Shown here: piece by piece, positions 9,200 to 19,412 of the stretch
How positions within the stretch are numbered: position 1 is the stretch's first letter
How the letters are laid out: each line of letters begins with the position of its first letter
Source: Ahaetulla prasina
Taxonomy: Eukaryota; Chordata; Lepidosauria; Squamata; Colubridae
DNA length: 64,000 nt
Direction: 5' to 3'
Assembly: GCF_028640845.1 (NCBI RefSeq)
Contig: NC_080543.1
Span: forward strand, 3,453,959 to 3,517,958
Notes under the pieces: generated by a model
What the model was told of the DNA's origin: nothing
The model's input: the letters and a program-made list of their open reading frames with translations, nothing else
Databases searched by the model: none
Position numbers and translations under genes: made by a program

Positions 9200-9879
9200 C
9201 TAGCAACCTTGCACGTCCACCCAGACAGTAAATATTAAGAGGCGAGTAAGAAACTTTTTAAGAAAAAAAAGAAAAGAAGAGCATTTTTAACAGTCTTGGT
9301 TCAACACAACTTGAAGTTTCTAGATGCGCCCGAAGAGCAGGAAAGTGTGTTGCAACAACCGCACCGACCTAATGGGCAAATCTTGATTCCTTTGACCTTC
9401 AAATAAATCTTTGAATTCACCAAATAAGGCGATTTACAGCCCTGTAGTCCAGGATCTTATCTATTGCTTCCTACTACACAAAACCTTCTTAGAAATGCAG
9501 AAGGGAGTTTCAGCTACAAAAGATGATACGTGAGACGTTTCTAAGCTGCTAAAGAACCGTGGAGTTTAATTCCTTTTGCAAGCAGGAGTCCAGGATGTGC
9601 CAAGAATGTCACTACAAAATCGGACCCCCAGGGACAGGCTCTATTGTCCTAATGTTGCCCGCTGCACATCGATGCTTTCAAAATTAATTATTGGATTCTC
9701 TCGTTGGCTTTTCCAGAGAGTGGTCCTGACGTCAACATCACGAAGGCAGCCAAGAGGCAGCTCGGTCAAACGCAAAACGCTTGGAGCGGATAAGTTCAAA
9801 TAAATAATTTTATTTTTTTAAAAAAATCAAACTTTTTGGAAAGAGAAAATGAATAGATTCCAATGCCACTGAGAGAGAA
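9200..9879. other. No recognised gene
   Basis: This is unassigned sequence. A 75-codon frame at 9576-9803 lacks any family signature. A-rich patches occur at 9255-9280 and 9800-9845. Confidence 0.45.
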
Positions 9880-10592
9880 ACAGGAGAGAGAGGGAGGGAG
9901 GGAGGGAGGAAGGAAGGAAGGAGAATGGGGGGAGGAAGAAGGAAGGAAGGATGGAAGATGGAAGGAAGGAAGGAAGGAAGGAAGGAAGGAAGGAAGGAAG
10001 GAAGGCAGGAAGGCAGGAAGGAAGGAAGGAGAATGGGGAAGAAGAAGGAAGGAAGGAAGATGGAAGGAAGGAGAATGGGGAAGAAGAAGGAAGGAAGGAA
10101 GATGGAAGGAAGGAAGGAGGAAGGAAGGAGAATGGGGAAGAAGGAAGGAAGGAAGGAGAATGGGGAGGAAGAAGGAAGGAAGGATGGAAGATGGAAGGAA
10201 GGAAGGAGAATGGGGAAGAGGAAGGAAGGAAGGAAGGAAGGAGGAAGGAAGGAGAATGGGGAAGAAGGAAGGAAGGAGAATGGGGGAAGGAAGGAAGGAA
10301 GGAGGAAGGAAGGAGAATGGGGAGGAAGAAGGAAGGAAGGATGGAAGGAAGGAAGGAAGGAGAATGGGGAAGAAGGAAGGAAGGAAGAAGGAGAATGGGG
10401 AGGAAGAAGGAAGGAAGGATGGAAGATGGAAGGAAGGAAGGAGAATGGGGAAGAGGAAGGAAGGAAGGAAGGAGAATGGGCGGAGGAAGAAGGAAGGAAG
10501 GATGGAAGATGGAAGGAAGGAAGGAGAATGGGGGGAAGAGGAAGGAAGGAAGGAAGGAAGGAAGGAAGGAAGGAAGGAAGGAAGGAAGGAAG
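9880..10592. repeat. ~700 bp homopurine minisatellite (GGAA)n with GGAGAATGGGGAAGAA units
   Basis: The plus strand is almost entirely A and G, broken mainly by single T residues in GGAGAATGGGG and GGATGGAAGATGG. Blocks of GGAGAATGGGGAAGAAGAAGG recur about every 35-60 bp, so the array has a coarse higher-order pattern. All purine-strand frames are open (K-E-G-R) and the complement is S-F-L-P. Neither is a gene. Confidence 0.93.
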
Positions 10593-10715
10593 AAAGCATC
10601 AAAAAGGGCAATTAGAGAGAGAAATGCATTTGTGTGTGGGGGGGGTTGAGGGGCATCCTGGACTGCTGGTCCCTTTTCAACTCTGAGCTGAGTTGTTCAG
10701 AGAGGGAGGAAACTG

Positions 10716-10905
10716 AAACAGAATAACAGATTTGGAAGGAACCCTGGAGATCTTCTAGTCCAACCCCCTGGTCAAGCAGGAGGCCCTATCTACCATTTCA
10801 AACAGGCAACTGTCCAATCTCTTATCCATCCATCCCTCTCTCTCTCTGTCACTCTCTCTCTTCTGCCTAAGCAGGGAGTTGGACTAGAAGACCTCCAAGA
10901 TCCCT
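10716..10905. mobile_element. Two opposed CR1 3' end fragments
   Basis: Bases 10716-10822 are an antisense CR1 end (GATTTGGAAGGAACCCTGG, TCTAGTCCAACCCCCTGG). Bases 10864-10905 are a sense CR1 terminus (GCAGGGAGTTGGACTAGAAG, ACCTCCAAGATCCC). A short CTCT-rich spacer lies between. Confidence 0.75.
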
Positions 10906-11165
10906 TCTCTTCTGTTCTGTTCTGTTCTGTTCCATACAATTCCATTCCATTCCATTCCATTCTATCCTATCCTTAATTCTGTTCTGTTCTCTTCTATTCC
11001 ATTCTTCTTTCTGCCTCCTATTCCATCCCATCCTATCCTATCCCACCCTATCCTATCCTATCCTTAATTCTATTCTATTCTATTCTATTCTATTCTATTC
11101 TATTCTATTCTATTCTATTCTATTCTTCCCTCTCTCCCTCCCTCCCTCCCTATCTATCCATCGGT
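10906..11165. repeat. Pentamer array (TTCTG, TTCCA, TTCTA variants)
   Basis: Beginning at the CR1 3' terminus, runs of TTCTG, then TTCCA, TCCTA and TTCTA follow in blocks, ending in CTCCC repeats. This matches seeding from a LINE 3' tail. Confidence 0.88.
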
Positions 11166-11500
11166 CTGTTTTTCTCTCTATCCATCCATCCACCCACCTG
11201 TCTATTCCAGTCCTTCTCAACCTTGGTGGCTCCTAATAATATGGAGAAACTCCGATCCGTCACTTCTCTGCCTGTCTAGCAGCTGCACATGAAGTTGACG
11301 TTTTCGCCGAGTTTATTCCGACATCGCTTCAAAAATCCCTTTTCTCATCAGTCGTGGCTAGTTCAGGCCTGATTAATATGTGAACAGTTTATTTCTGTTT
11401 GCATCGCTTGACATTTCTGGCTTGGCATTCAGCGGGATTTGCCCTTTTTGTTTGTACTGTTCCTGTTTTTTCCCCCCTCACCTTATTACCCATGCCACCC
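11166..11500. other. No recognised feature
   Basis: Unassigned sequence. Confidence 0.45.
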
Positions 11501-11502
11501 AG

Positions 11503-11618
11503 GGAATTCTGGGAATTGAAGTCCACACTTATTGGCCAGGGAATTCTGGGAGTTGAAATCCATGAATGCCGGCTGGCAAGTAGATACTGGGAATTGAGGT
11601 TTACGCAGGCTGGCCAGG

Positions 11619-11703
<85 letters not shown>

Positions 11704-11912
11704 TTAATTTGTATACCGCCCTTCTCCCGAAGGACTCAGGGCGGTGAACAGGCAAATAAAATAATACAATATATTACAATAAAACACATTTTAAAAAACT
11801 TATTCTGGGAATTCTGAGAATTTAAGTCCATGCATGCCAGCTGGGGCATTCTGGGAGTTGAAATCCACAAATGCAGGACATGGAATTCTGGGAGCTGAAG
11901 TCCAAGCATGCT
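11503..11912. repeat. ~40 bp tandem units from the foldback element arm, split by a LINE tail
   Basis: About six units of the type GGAATTCTGGGAGTTGAA + TCCAC(A)NATGC + NGGC lie head to tail (starts near 11510, 11545, 11585, 11815, 11850, 11882). They match the inner arm of the foldback elements at 11921-12088 and 39313-39446. An (AAT)n run and an L2-like LINE tail interrupt the series at 11622-11812. Confidence 0.7.
11622..11812 (-). mobile_element. (AAT)n tail plus L2-like LINE 3' UTR fragment
   Basis: About 27 AAT units are followed by TTTGTATACCGCCCTTCTCC, CGAAGGACTCAGGGCGGTG and AACAGGCAAATAAAA. The same reversed 3' UTR appears at 49150-49260 in front of an L2-like coding relic. The AAT run is at the element's 3' end. 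Confidence 0.8.
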
Positions 11913-11920
11913 GGCTAGCC

Positions 11921-12088
11921 CAGGGGTCTCCAACCTTGGCAACTTTAAGACTTGTGGACTTCAACTCCTGGAAGTTGAAGTCCACAAGTCTTAAAGTTGC
12001 CAAGGTTGGAGACCCCTGGGCTACTGGCTAAGGAATTCTGGGAGTTGAAGTCCACAAGTCTTAAAGTTGCCAAGGTTGGAGACCCCTG
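11921..12088. mobile_element. Foldback hAT-type element with internal duplication
   Basis: The ends are CAGGGGTCTCCAACC and GGTTGGAGACCCCTG, with arms that pair over about 48 bp. The 8 bp flanks GGCTAGCC (11913-11920) and GGCTAGAC (12089-12096) fit a target duplication. The right arm is present twice (ends at 12018 and 12088), so roughly 70 bp were duplicated after or during insertion. It is non-coding. Confidence 0.8.
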
Positions 12089-12096
12089 GGCTAGAC

Positions 12097-12281
12097 AATT
12101 ATGGAAATTGAAATCCGGACAAGGTGGCTGGGATTTGAAATCCACACACTTTAAAGTCACCAAGGTTCAGGAACACTGGCTTAATGCATCGTATGGAATC
12201 TGGTTGTGTCTTTTCTGATTAGCACATTTTATTAAACCACCATTTAATAAAAAGTATTTAATTTAATATAATATATAATAT
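12097..12281. other. Degraded foldback arm, then AT-rich unassigned sequence
   Basis: TTTGAAATCCACACACTTTA followed by AGTCACCAAGGTTCAGG at about 12130-12175 is a diverged right arm of the foldback family. The remainder is AT-rich. Confidence 0.5.
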
Positions 12282-12848
12282 AACAACAGAGTTGGAAGGG
12301 ACCTTGGAGGCCTTCTAGTCCAACCCCCTGCCCAGGCAGGAAACCCTACACCATCTCAGACAGATGGTGATCCAACATTTTCTTAAAAACTTCCAGTTTT
12401 GGAGCATTCACAACTTCTGCAGGCAAGTCGCTCCACTTATTGATTGTTCTCACTGTCAGGAAATTTCTCCTTAGTTCTAAGTTGCTTCTCTCCTTGATTA
12501 GTTTCCACCCATTGCTTCTTGTTCTACCCTCAGGTGCTTTGGAGAATAGTTTGACTCCCTCTTCTTTGGGGCAGCCCCTGAGATATTGGAAGATGCTATC
12601 ATGTCCCCCATAATCCTTCTTTTCATTAAACTAGACATACCCAGTTCCTGCAACCGTTCTTCATATGTTTTAGCCTCCAGTCCCCTAATCATCTTCGTCG
12701 CTCTTCTCTGCACTCTTTCTAGAGTCTCAGCATCTTTTTTACATCGTGGCGACCAAAACTGGATGCAATATTCCAAGTGTGGCCTTACCAAGGCCTTATA
12801 AAGTGGTATTAACACTTCACGTGATCTTGATTCTATCCCTCTGTCCAA
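12282..12848 (-). mobile_element. CR1 LINE C-terminal part and 3' end
   Basis: Antisense CR1 runs from CAGAGTTGGAAGGGACCTTG to GATTCTATCCCTCTG. The minus-strand frame 12498-12848 contains [32 protein letters not shown] and FSKAP-related blocks, with a frame disturbance near 12580. It is 5'-truncated. Confidence 0.9.
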
Positions 12849-12907
12849 AACGGTGCTACCAGACTCCTGATTTTTTTGCTACCAGATCCCAACATAGCTC
12901 ACCACCC

Positions 12908-13310
12908 GTAATACAGTTAGTCCTTGACCTGCAGCAGTTCATTTAGTGACCGTTTGATGTTATAATAACACTAAAAAAAAAAGTTACTTATGACTGTTTT
13001 TACACCGTTGCAGTATCCCCTTTGGTCACGTGATCAAAATTGAGACACTTGGTGACCGACTCGTATTTATGACGGTCGCAGTGTCCCGGGGAGGGTCACG
13101 TGATCCCCTTTTGTGACCTTCTGACAAGCAAAGTCAATTGGGGGGAGGGAAGGAAGCCCAATTCGCTTAACAACCGTATGGCTAACTTAAAGATGCAGCG
13201 GTTCGCTTAACGACCGTGGCAAGAAAGTTCGTAAAATTCACTTCACAGCTGCCTCGCTTAGCAACAGAAATGTTGGGGCTCCGTTGCGGTAGTACGTCGA
13301 GGACGTACCC
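12908..13310. mobile_element. CAGGTAGTCC inverted-repeat element
   Basis: The left end is ACAGTTAGTCCTTGACC. The interior has TTTAGTGACCGTTTGATG, GGTCACGTGATCAAAA, TATTTATGACGGTCGCAG and GCTTAGCAACAGAAATG. The right end is GTACGTCGAGGACGTACC. Confidence 0.75.
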
Positions 13311-13430
13311 GTGTGTCCGTCGAACCGAACAAATGATGGTTTCTCCGTCAAGTTACGGAACATCGCGTGTTGCACAAAAGGCCCTTTGTGGAGACCAGCA
13401 AAAGAGGCCTCCCTGAAGAGTACAGATGAA

Positions 13431-14650
13431 CAGAGTTGGAAGGGACCTTGGAGGTCATCTAGTCCAGCCCCCCCGCCCTTGCAGGAGACCTTACATCATT
13501 TCTGACATCATTTCTGTCCAGTCTCGTCTTGAAAGCCTCCAGGGATGAAGCTCCCACAACTTCCGAAGGCAACTTCTGTTCCATGGGTTGATGGTTCTCA
13601 CTGTCAGGAAATTCCTCCTTATTTCCAGGTTGAATCTCTCCTTGGTCAGTTTCCATCCATGATTCCTTGTCTGGCCTTCAGGTGCTTTGGAGAATAGCTT
13701 GACCCCCTTCCTCCTCTCTGTGGCAGCCCCTCAAATCTTGGAAGATGCTCTCCTGTCTCACCTGGTCCTCCTCCTCACTAGACTAGCCAGGCCCAGTTCC
13801 TGCAACCGTTCTTCACATAGTTTAGCTCTTTGTGCTCTTCTTTGCACTCTCTCCAAAGTCTTCCAGAGTTATAAGAGACTTTGTAGGTCATCTAGTCCAA
13901 ACCCCCCGCCCAAGCAGGAGACCCTACACCATTTCAGACAAATGGCAGTCCAGTCTCTTCTTGAAAGCCTCCAGGGATGAAGCTCCCACAGCTACTGAAG
14001 GCAAGTCGTTCCACTGAATATAGAATAACTGAGTTGGAAGGGACCTTGAAGGTCTTCTAGTCCGACTTCCCCACCCCCCCGTCCAAGCAGGAGACCCTAC
14101 ACCATTTCTGACAGAGGGCAGTCCGGTTTCTTCTTGAAATCTTCCAGGGATGAAGCTCCCACAACTTCTGAAGGCAATTCATTGGTTGATTGTTCTCACT
14201 GTCAGGAAATTTCTCCTTATTTCTAGATTGCTTCTCTCCTTGATTAGTTTCCACCCAATGCTTCTTGTTCTACCCTCAAGTGCTTTGGAGAATAGCCGGA
14301 CTCCCTCTTCTTTGGGGCAGCCCCTGAGATATTGGAAGACTGCTATCATGTCTCCCCTGGTCCTTCTCTTCACTAGACTAGCCAGGCCCAGTTCCTGCAA
14401 CCGTTCTTCATATGTTTTAGCCTCCAGTCCCTTAATCATTTTAGATTAACGGATTAACAGAGTTGGAAGGGACCTTGGAGGCCATCTAGTCCAACCCCCC
14501 CTGCTCAAGCAGGAGACCCTACACCATTTCTGACAGAGGGCAGTCCGGTCTCTTCTTGAAAGCTTCCAGGGATGAAGCTCCCACAACTTCCAAAGGCAAC
14601 TTCTGTTCCGTCGGTTGATGGTTCTCACTGTCAGGAAATGTCTCCTTATT
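13431..14650 (-). mobile_element. Stack of four CR1 3' ends, head to tail
   Basis: Four antisense CR1 3' termini follow one another, starting near 13431, 13862, 14023 and 14452. Each begins with (A)GAGTTGGAAGGGACCTTG or a close variant. The longest stretches keep the CR1 C-terminal blocks (minus-strand frame 14179-14439 with [18 protein letters not shown] and [19 protein letters not shown]). Boundaries such as ATCATTTTAGATTAACGG at about 14435-14452 show one copy truncated by the next. Confidence 0.85.
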
Positions 14651-14965
14651 TCCTGCCAGCTTTTAAAAACACACACAGCCCCCCCCCCGCCCCCAAGAGA
14701 GGGGGAAAAAAACCCTCCCCTTCCAAGCACTTTGCAAGCATTAGCTGATTACTCAGTCTGCCAAGCTGCCCCGTCTCCATTTATGGCCCCCTGGCAGGTT
14801 GTACCACGCAGAGAGGCCATTGATTGATCGATGCTGCCCGCCTGGGAGTCCTCCATTAAGGAAAAGCCGATTCAGCTGAGAGGAGAGACGAGTAAGGGGA
14901 GGGAAGGGGGGGGACGGAAGCCAGGCCTCGCTTTCAAGTGAAGGGAGCACCACTTGCAGAGAAGA
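14651..14965. repeat. ~195 bp segment with a diverged partner at 17.23-17.41 kb
   Basis: The segment from TTTATGGCCCCCTGGCAGG to AGAGAAGATAGACTCC (14770-14963) is recognisably related to 17230-17413. Both copies are followed directly by an antisense CR1 end. The first 120 bases are unassigned. No gene is apparent. Confidence 0.55.
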
Positions 14966-15640
14966 TAGACTCCAATGGACGGAAGGGACCCTGGAGGTCT
15001 TCTAGTCCAACCCCCTGCTCAAGCAGGAGACCCTATTCCAGTGATGGCTAACCTTTTTGCCGTCGCGTGCCAAAAGTGGGGGGAGTGCAGGGGGGGGTCG
15101 CGCATGTGTGCGCCCACACCCATAATTCAATGTGCCCTCCCCCCATGCATCCGCGTACAACCCTCCCCTCCTCCTGTTTTTGCCACGCGATGGCACAGTG
15201 GGCCTGGTAGGCCCGTTTTTCACCCTCCCACGGCTCCAGAGACTTTCTTGGAGCCTAGGGAGGGCAAAAATGGCCTTCCCCACCCACCCGGAGGCCCTCC
15301 GGAAACCGGAAACAGCTCATTTGCTGACTTCCGGTGGGACCGGAAGGCCCGTTTTTCGTTCTCCCCAGACTCCAAAGGTTTCCTTGGAGCCTGGGGAGGG
15401 TGAAAATGGCGTTCCGCCCCCTGAAGCCCTCCGGAGGCCGGTAATGGCCCGTTTGCCGACTTCCGGTGTGCCCAGAAGGCCCAAAAATCAGCCGGCCGGT
15501 ATGTGTATGTGCGCCGGAGCTGAGCTAGGGCAACACTTGCGTGCCCACTGATATGGCTCCATGTGCCACACGCATTCCATAAGTTCGCCATCCCGGCCCT
15601 ACACCATTTCTGTCTGTCCAGTCTGTCTGTCTATCTATGG
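14966..15640 (-). mobile_element. CR1 3' end interrupted by a hAT element
   Basis: Antisense CR1 at 14966-15038 (GGACGGAAGGGACCCTGG ... GGAGACCCTATTC) continues at 15597-15640 (CCCTACACCATTTCTG). The gap is a 558 bp hAT-type element. Confidence 0.85.
15039..15596. mobile_element. hAT-type element with CAGTGATGGC ends, inserted in CR1
   Basis: It starts CAGTGATGGCTAACC and ends AAGTTCGCCATCCCGG (eroded from CCATCACTG). The 8 bp flanks CCCTATTC and CCCTACAC align with each other and with the CR1 target. Inside, GGCACAGTGGGCCTGGTAGG and three GGAGCCT(A/G)GGGAGGG-type segments are present. No transposase is present. Shorter relatives are at 52800-53100 and 63317-63615. Confidence 0.8.
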
Positions 15641-16458
15641 AGATTATTCTCAGCCATCCTGGTCAGAATTGTCCCAAAGGTGTTTTCTTTTTCTTTTTTT
15701 CCGAAGTGGCTAATGGACTGTCTGGTTTTTTTCTTTTGAAGACGCATCGCTTCTCATCCCAGAAGCTTCTTCTGGGATAGATGGTGGAGAATCGAAGGAT
15801 TTATATTCCTTGCAGACAGCTGGTCATTTGCATCCTTTTAGTTAGAGGGTCCTTGAGGCCCCTTGGAGGTTTACCTGTATCCTCAGGGTCTCACCTGAGT
15901 GGTGCAAATGGTTCCTCTAGTCTGCAATTATTTTCCCCTCTGGAAATCCATTCCTACTCCCACCCCATTCCAAGGGTCTTCATCCCAAATTGTATAGCTA
16001 AAAAGTCTGTAGAGATTCTCCGTCATCCAGGTCATATGTTTTTTCAAGAGGCAACTGGACTTTCTGGTTTTTTTCTTTTGAAGACCTTTTGCTTCTCCTC
16101 CCAGAAGCTTCTTCAGCTCTGAGTGGATGGTGGGGAGGGGAAGGATTGATATTCCTTGCAGACAGAGCTGGTCATTTGCATCCTTTTAGAGCAGGGGGGG
16201 TCACCAACCTTTCGGACCTCAGGGACCACTAAATCCATAATTTTAAATCCTGCGGACCACTGATATGAATTTTTTAAAAAAAAGATAAATAGTATTTAGT
16301 ACAATATAAAAATGCAAATAATTTTTCTATGGACCACCAAGTTGGTGACCACTGTTTTAGAGGGTTGTTGAAGCACTTGGAGGTTATCTGTTACCTCAGG
16401 GTCACCTGAGTGGTGCAAACGGTTCCTCTAGTCTCCAATTTTTTTCCTCTGAAAATTC
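15641..16458 (-). mobile_element. Two Penelope-like terminal repeat copies, direct orientation
   Basis: Two related segments (about 15640-15940 and 16005-16458) share TCTGGTTTTTTTCTTTTGAA, CAGAAGCTTCTTC, GTCATTTGCATCCTTTTAG and ACCTGAGTGGTGCAAA. On the minus strand they contain CTGAAGA-AGCTTCTGGGA-GAGAAGC-like cores, the layout of hammerhead motifs in Penelope-like retroelements. The core is mutated in both copies. The second copy is split by a 163 bp hAT element. Confidence 0.55.
16192..16354. mobile_element. 163 bp hAT-type MITE with perfect 8 bp duplication
   Basis: The ends are CAGGGGGGGTCACCAACC and GTTGGTGACCACTG. The flanks are TTTTAGAG at 16184-16191 and 16355-16362. The related segment at 15840 lacks the element and serves as an empty site. 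The same termini bound the large element at 41767-43289. Confidence 0.92.
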
Positions 16459-17152
16459 AGATAAACCTCCAAGTGCTTCAACCAACCACAGAGGAATTAC
16501 TGAGTCTGTCATTTGCACCTATATAACTGTCTGGTTCGGTTCTGCAACCCAACAAGAAAGACACAGACTTCAGAAGATAATTAGAACTGCAGAAAAAATA
16601 ATTACTACCAACCCGCCTTCCATTGAGGACCTGTATACTGCACGAATCAAGAAGAGGGCCGTGAAAATATTTACAGACCCCTCGCATCCTGGACATAAAC
16701 TGTTTCAACTCCTACCCTCAAAACGACGCTATAGAGCACTGCACACCAGAACAACTAGACACAAAAACAGTTTTTTCCCCAAAGGCCATCACTCTGCTAA
16801 ACAAATAATTCCCTCAACACTGTCAGACTATTTACTGAATCTGCACTACTATTAATCTTCTCATCATTCCCATCACCAATCTCTTTCCACTTATGACTGT
16901 ATGACTATAACTTTGTTGCTGGCAATCCTTACGATTTATATTGATATATTGACCATCAATTGTGTTGTAAATGTTGTACCTTGATGAAGGTATCTTTTCT
17001 TTTATGTACACTGAGAGCATCTGCACCAAGACAAATTCCTTGTGTGTCCAATCACACTTGGCCAATAAAATTCTATTCTATTCTATTCTATTCTATTCTA
17101 TTCTATTCTATTCTATTCTATTCTATTCTATTCTATTCTATTCTATTCTATT
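16459..17152 (+). mobile_element. ATTCT-tailed LINE, C-terminal part and 3' end
   Basis: About 700 bp of sense sequence code, with frame breaks, for a LINE ORF2 C-terminus (blocks TNLPSIEDLYTARIKKRAV, IFTDPSHPGHKLFQLLPSK and RRYRALHTRTTRH). A 3' UTR with GTGTGTCCAATCACACTTGG follows, ending CCAATAAAATTCTATTCT with about 17 pentamers. The FFP(x)AITLLN ending is typical of the CR1/L2/Rex group of non-LTR elements. The copy is 5'-truncated. Confidence 0.85.
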
Positions 17153-17413
17153 CTGTCTTCTCTGCACTCTTTCCAGAGTCTCAACATCTTTTTTTTTACA
17201 CCCTGGAGACCAAAACTGGATGCTTCCATCTGGTTTATGGCTTCCTGACACATTGTACCACCTGCAGAAGGGACTGATGGATCAATCTTGCTTGCCTGGA
17301 TCTCCTCCATCAAGGAAGAATCTGGTCAGCCAGGAGAGGAGAAAAAGGGGGACGGAAGCCACGTCTCACTTGCGGGTGAATGGCGCATCAGTTTCAGAGA
17401 AGATAGAATCCTA
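17153..17413 (-). mobile_element. CR1 fragment plus diverged partner of 14.77 kb
   Basis: Bases 17155-17225 are antisense CR1 (CTCTGCACTCTTTCCAGAGT, CAACATC). Bases 17230-17413 are the relative of 14770-14963 (CATTGTACCACCTGCAG, GACGGAAGCCACGTCTC, AGAGAAGATAGAATCC). Confidence 0.55.
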
Positions 17414-18535
17414 GGGCTGGAAGGTCTCTTCTTAAAAACCTCCAGTGATGAATCACCCACAACTTCTGGTGGCAAGCTGTTCCACTGGTTAATTGTCCTC
17501 ACTGTTTGGAAGTTTCTCCTTAGTTGCTTCTCTCCTTGGATTGGTTTCCACCTGTTACTTCCAGTCCTGCCTTCAGGTGTTCTGGAGAATAGGTGGACCC
17601 ACCCCAAACAAATCTTCTTTGGGGCAGCCCCTCAAATATTGGAAGACTACTATCATGTCACCCCTGGTCCTTCTTGAGTCTGTCATTTGCACCTCCATAA
17701 CTGTCTGGTTTGGTTCTGCAACCCAACAAGACAGACACAGACTTCAGAGGATCATTAGAAGTGCAGAAAAAACACTGGCTACCAACCTGCCTTCCATTGA
17801 GGAGCTGTATACTGCACGAATCAAGAAGAGGGCCGTGAAAATATTTACAGACCCCTCGCATCCTGGACATAAACTGTTTCAACTCCTACCCTCAAAACGA
17901 CGCTATAGAGCACTGCACACCAGAACAACTAGACACAAGAACAGTTTTTTCCCAAATGCCATCACTCTGCTAAACAAATAATTCCCTCAACACTGTCAGA
18001 CTATTTACTGAATTTGCACTACTATTAATCGTCTCATCGTTCCCATCACCCATCTCCTCCCACTTATGACTGTATGACTGTAACTTTGTTGCTTGCATCC
18101 TTACTATTGATATTGATTGTTTCCTGACTGCTTATTTGTATCCTATGACTATCATTAAGAATTGTCCCTTATGATTCTTGATGAAGGTATCTTTTCTTTT
18201 ATGTACACTGAGAGCTTATGCACCAAGACAAATCCCTTGTGTGTCCAATCACACTTGGCCAATAAAAAATTCTATTCTATTCTATTCTATTCTATTCTAT
18301 TCTATTCTATTCTATTCTATTCTATTCTATTCTATTCTATTCTATTCTATTCTATTCTATTCTATTCTATTCTATGACTATCATTAAGTGTTGTACCTTG
18401 ATGAAGGTATCTTGTCTTTTATGTACACTGAGAGCTTATGCACCAAGACAAATCCCTTGTGTGTCCAATCACACTTGGCCAATAAAGAATTCTATTCTTT
18501 TCATTAAAGTAGACATTCCCAATTCATTTCTGTTC
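17414..18535 (-). mobile_element. CR1 copy split by an ATTCT-tailed LINE
   Basis: Antisense CR1 at 17414-17674 ends at CCCTGGTCCTTCTT and resumes at about 18497 with TTTTCATTAAAGTAGACATT. The LINE at 17675-18496 lies in between. The CR1 part codes on the minus strand for WKPIQGEK-, LRRNFQTVRTINQWNSLPPE-type blocks. Confidence 0.85.
17675..18496 (+). mobile_element. ATTCT-tailed LINE with duplicated 3' tail
   Basis: An open frame to 17981 carries the LINE C-terminus: VICTSITVWFGSATQQD, RLQRIIRSAEK, then the same blocks as at 16.5 kb and a terminal AITLLNK. The 3' UTR ends in about 22 ATTCT units (18270-18375). The last ~110 bp of the 3' UTR is then repeated (18376-18496) with a single further ATTCT, so the tail is tandemly duplicated. 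Confidence 0.87.
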
Positions 18536-18680
18536 AGAACAGAACTGGAAAGGGACCTTGGAGATTTTCTAGTCCAACTCCCTACTCAAGCAGGAGACCC
18601 TGTACCAACGCAGACGAATGCCTGTCTGGTCTCTTCTAAAAAACCTCGAGTGATGGGGTGCCCACAACCTCCCATAAGTT
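18536..18680 (-). mobile_element. CR1 3' end fragment
   Basis: GAACTGGAAAGGGACCTTGG, TCTAGTCCAACTCCC and AACCTCGAGTGATGG mark a diverged antisense CR1 terminus directly after the previous CR1 piece. Confidence 0.8.
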
Positions 18681-19044
18681 TTAAAAAAATATTTTTGGCA
18701 TTTGTTGCAAGTCTGCCGTCGAGTCTTCATTGAGCAAGCATCTTCCAACAGCTCCAGAGCCTTCCAGCTTTACAGCCAGAGTGTTATTGCAAGGACTCCA
18801 GAGGTCATTTAGTACAACCCTCTGCAAATGGCAGGAAAACCAGAGGATCTTTGATCCCCACATTCAGCCGAAGCACCGATGCGCAGCACAGCACCCCGAA
18901 ACCAGCCACCGGCTCACTAAACTATTTAGTAAATAGTTTGACAGCCACTGGTTGGCTTATTCCGCTGAGTGCTGGGAGCCAGCCCAAAGCTGGACCGGAA
19001 TGCATGTGATAATATGAAACACATTTTCGTCCTAATACCGTACA
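18681..19044. other. Mostly unassigned
   Basis: A weak antisense CR1 terminus (CAGAGGTCATTTAGTACAACC) lies at about 18795-18835. I see nothing else. Confidence 0.45.
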
Positions 19045-19105
19045 AGTAGTCCTCGTGTTATGACTGCAATAAGAGATGGGGAATTTCCATTGTTAAATCA
19101 TTGCT
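19045..19105. mobile_element. CAGGTAGTCC element end
   Basis: CAAGTAGTCCTCGTGTTATG then TTTCCATTGTTAAATC is one end of the family. Confidence 0.5.
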
Positions 19106-19412
19106 GCGCACCTCTGTTGAGCTTTCCAATAAAGCGTTTAAATCTTCTTAATCCATAAACAGCAGGGAGATCACAGCCAAAGACATAATTTGTATGGCAG
19201 GCTAACACAATCGTAGCTATTTGAGTGTAAACTCTGGAGGGCTAATGGATTGCGATTAAAATGTGCATGCATTTGCATACTTGCCAGGTGCAAAACTCTT
19301 GCCTTCTGCTCAAGGAACATTTTTAATCAGAATTCGATTCATGCTGACATAATCTGGGCATAGATGGCTGGGTCACATCTACTATAGTGCAAAGCAATTT
19401 CTGTTTCGGAGG
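19106..19412 (-). repeat. Inverted partner of the 2.8-3.1 kb block
   Basis: From GAGCTTTCCAATAAAGCG through CATTTGCATACTTGCCAGG to GGCTGGGTCACATC this is the reverse complement of 2789-3100, with only scattered differences. It carries the same ATTTGCAT octamer. Confidence 0.8.

Noticed and set aside
9195..9224. An alternative right end of the second LTR at 9219 with a perfect CCCAG duplication (9220-9224)
   Set aside because: That end (CACGTCCA) gives no inverted match to TGTTGTGTC, while GACACGACA at 9194 does, at the cost of one mismatch in the duplication.
9863..10686. 250-codon K-E-G-R frames, and S-F-L-P frames on the other strand
   Set aside because: Homopurine repeat; no domain, several frames open together.
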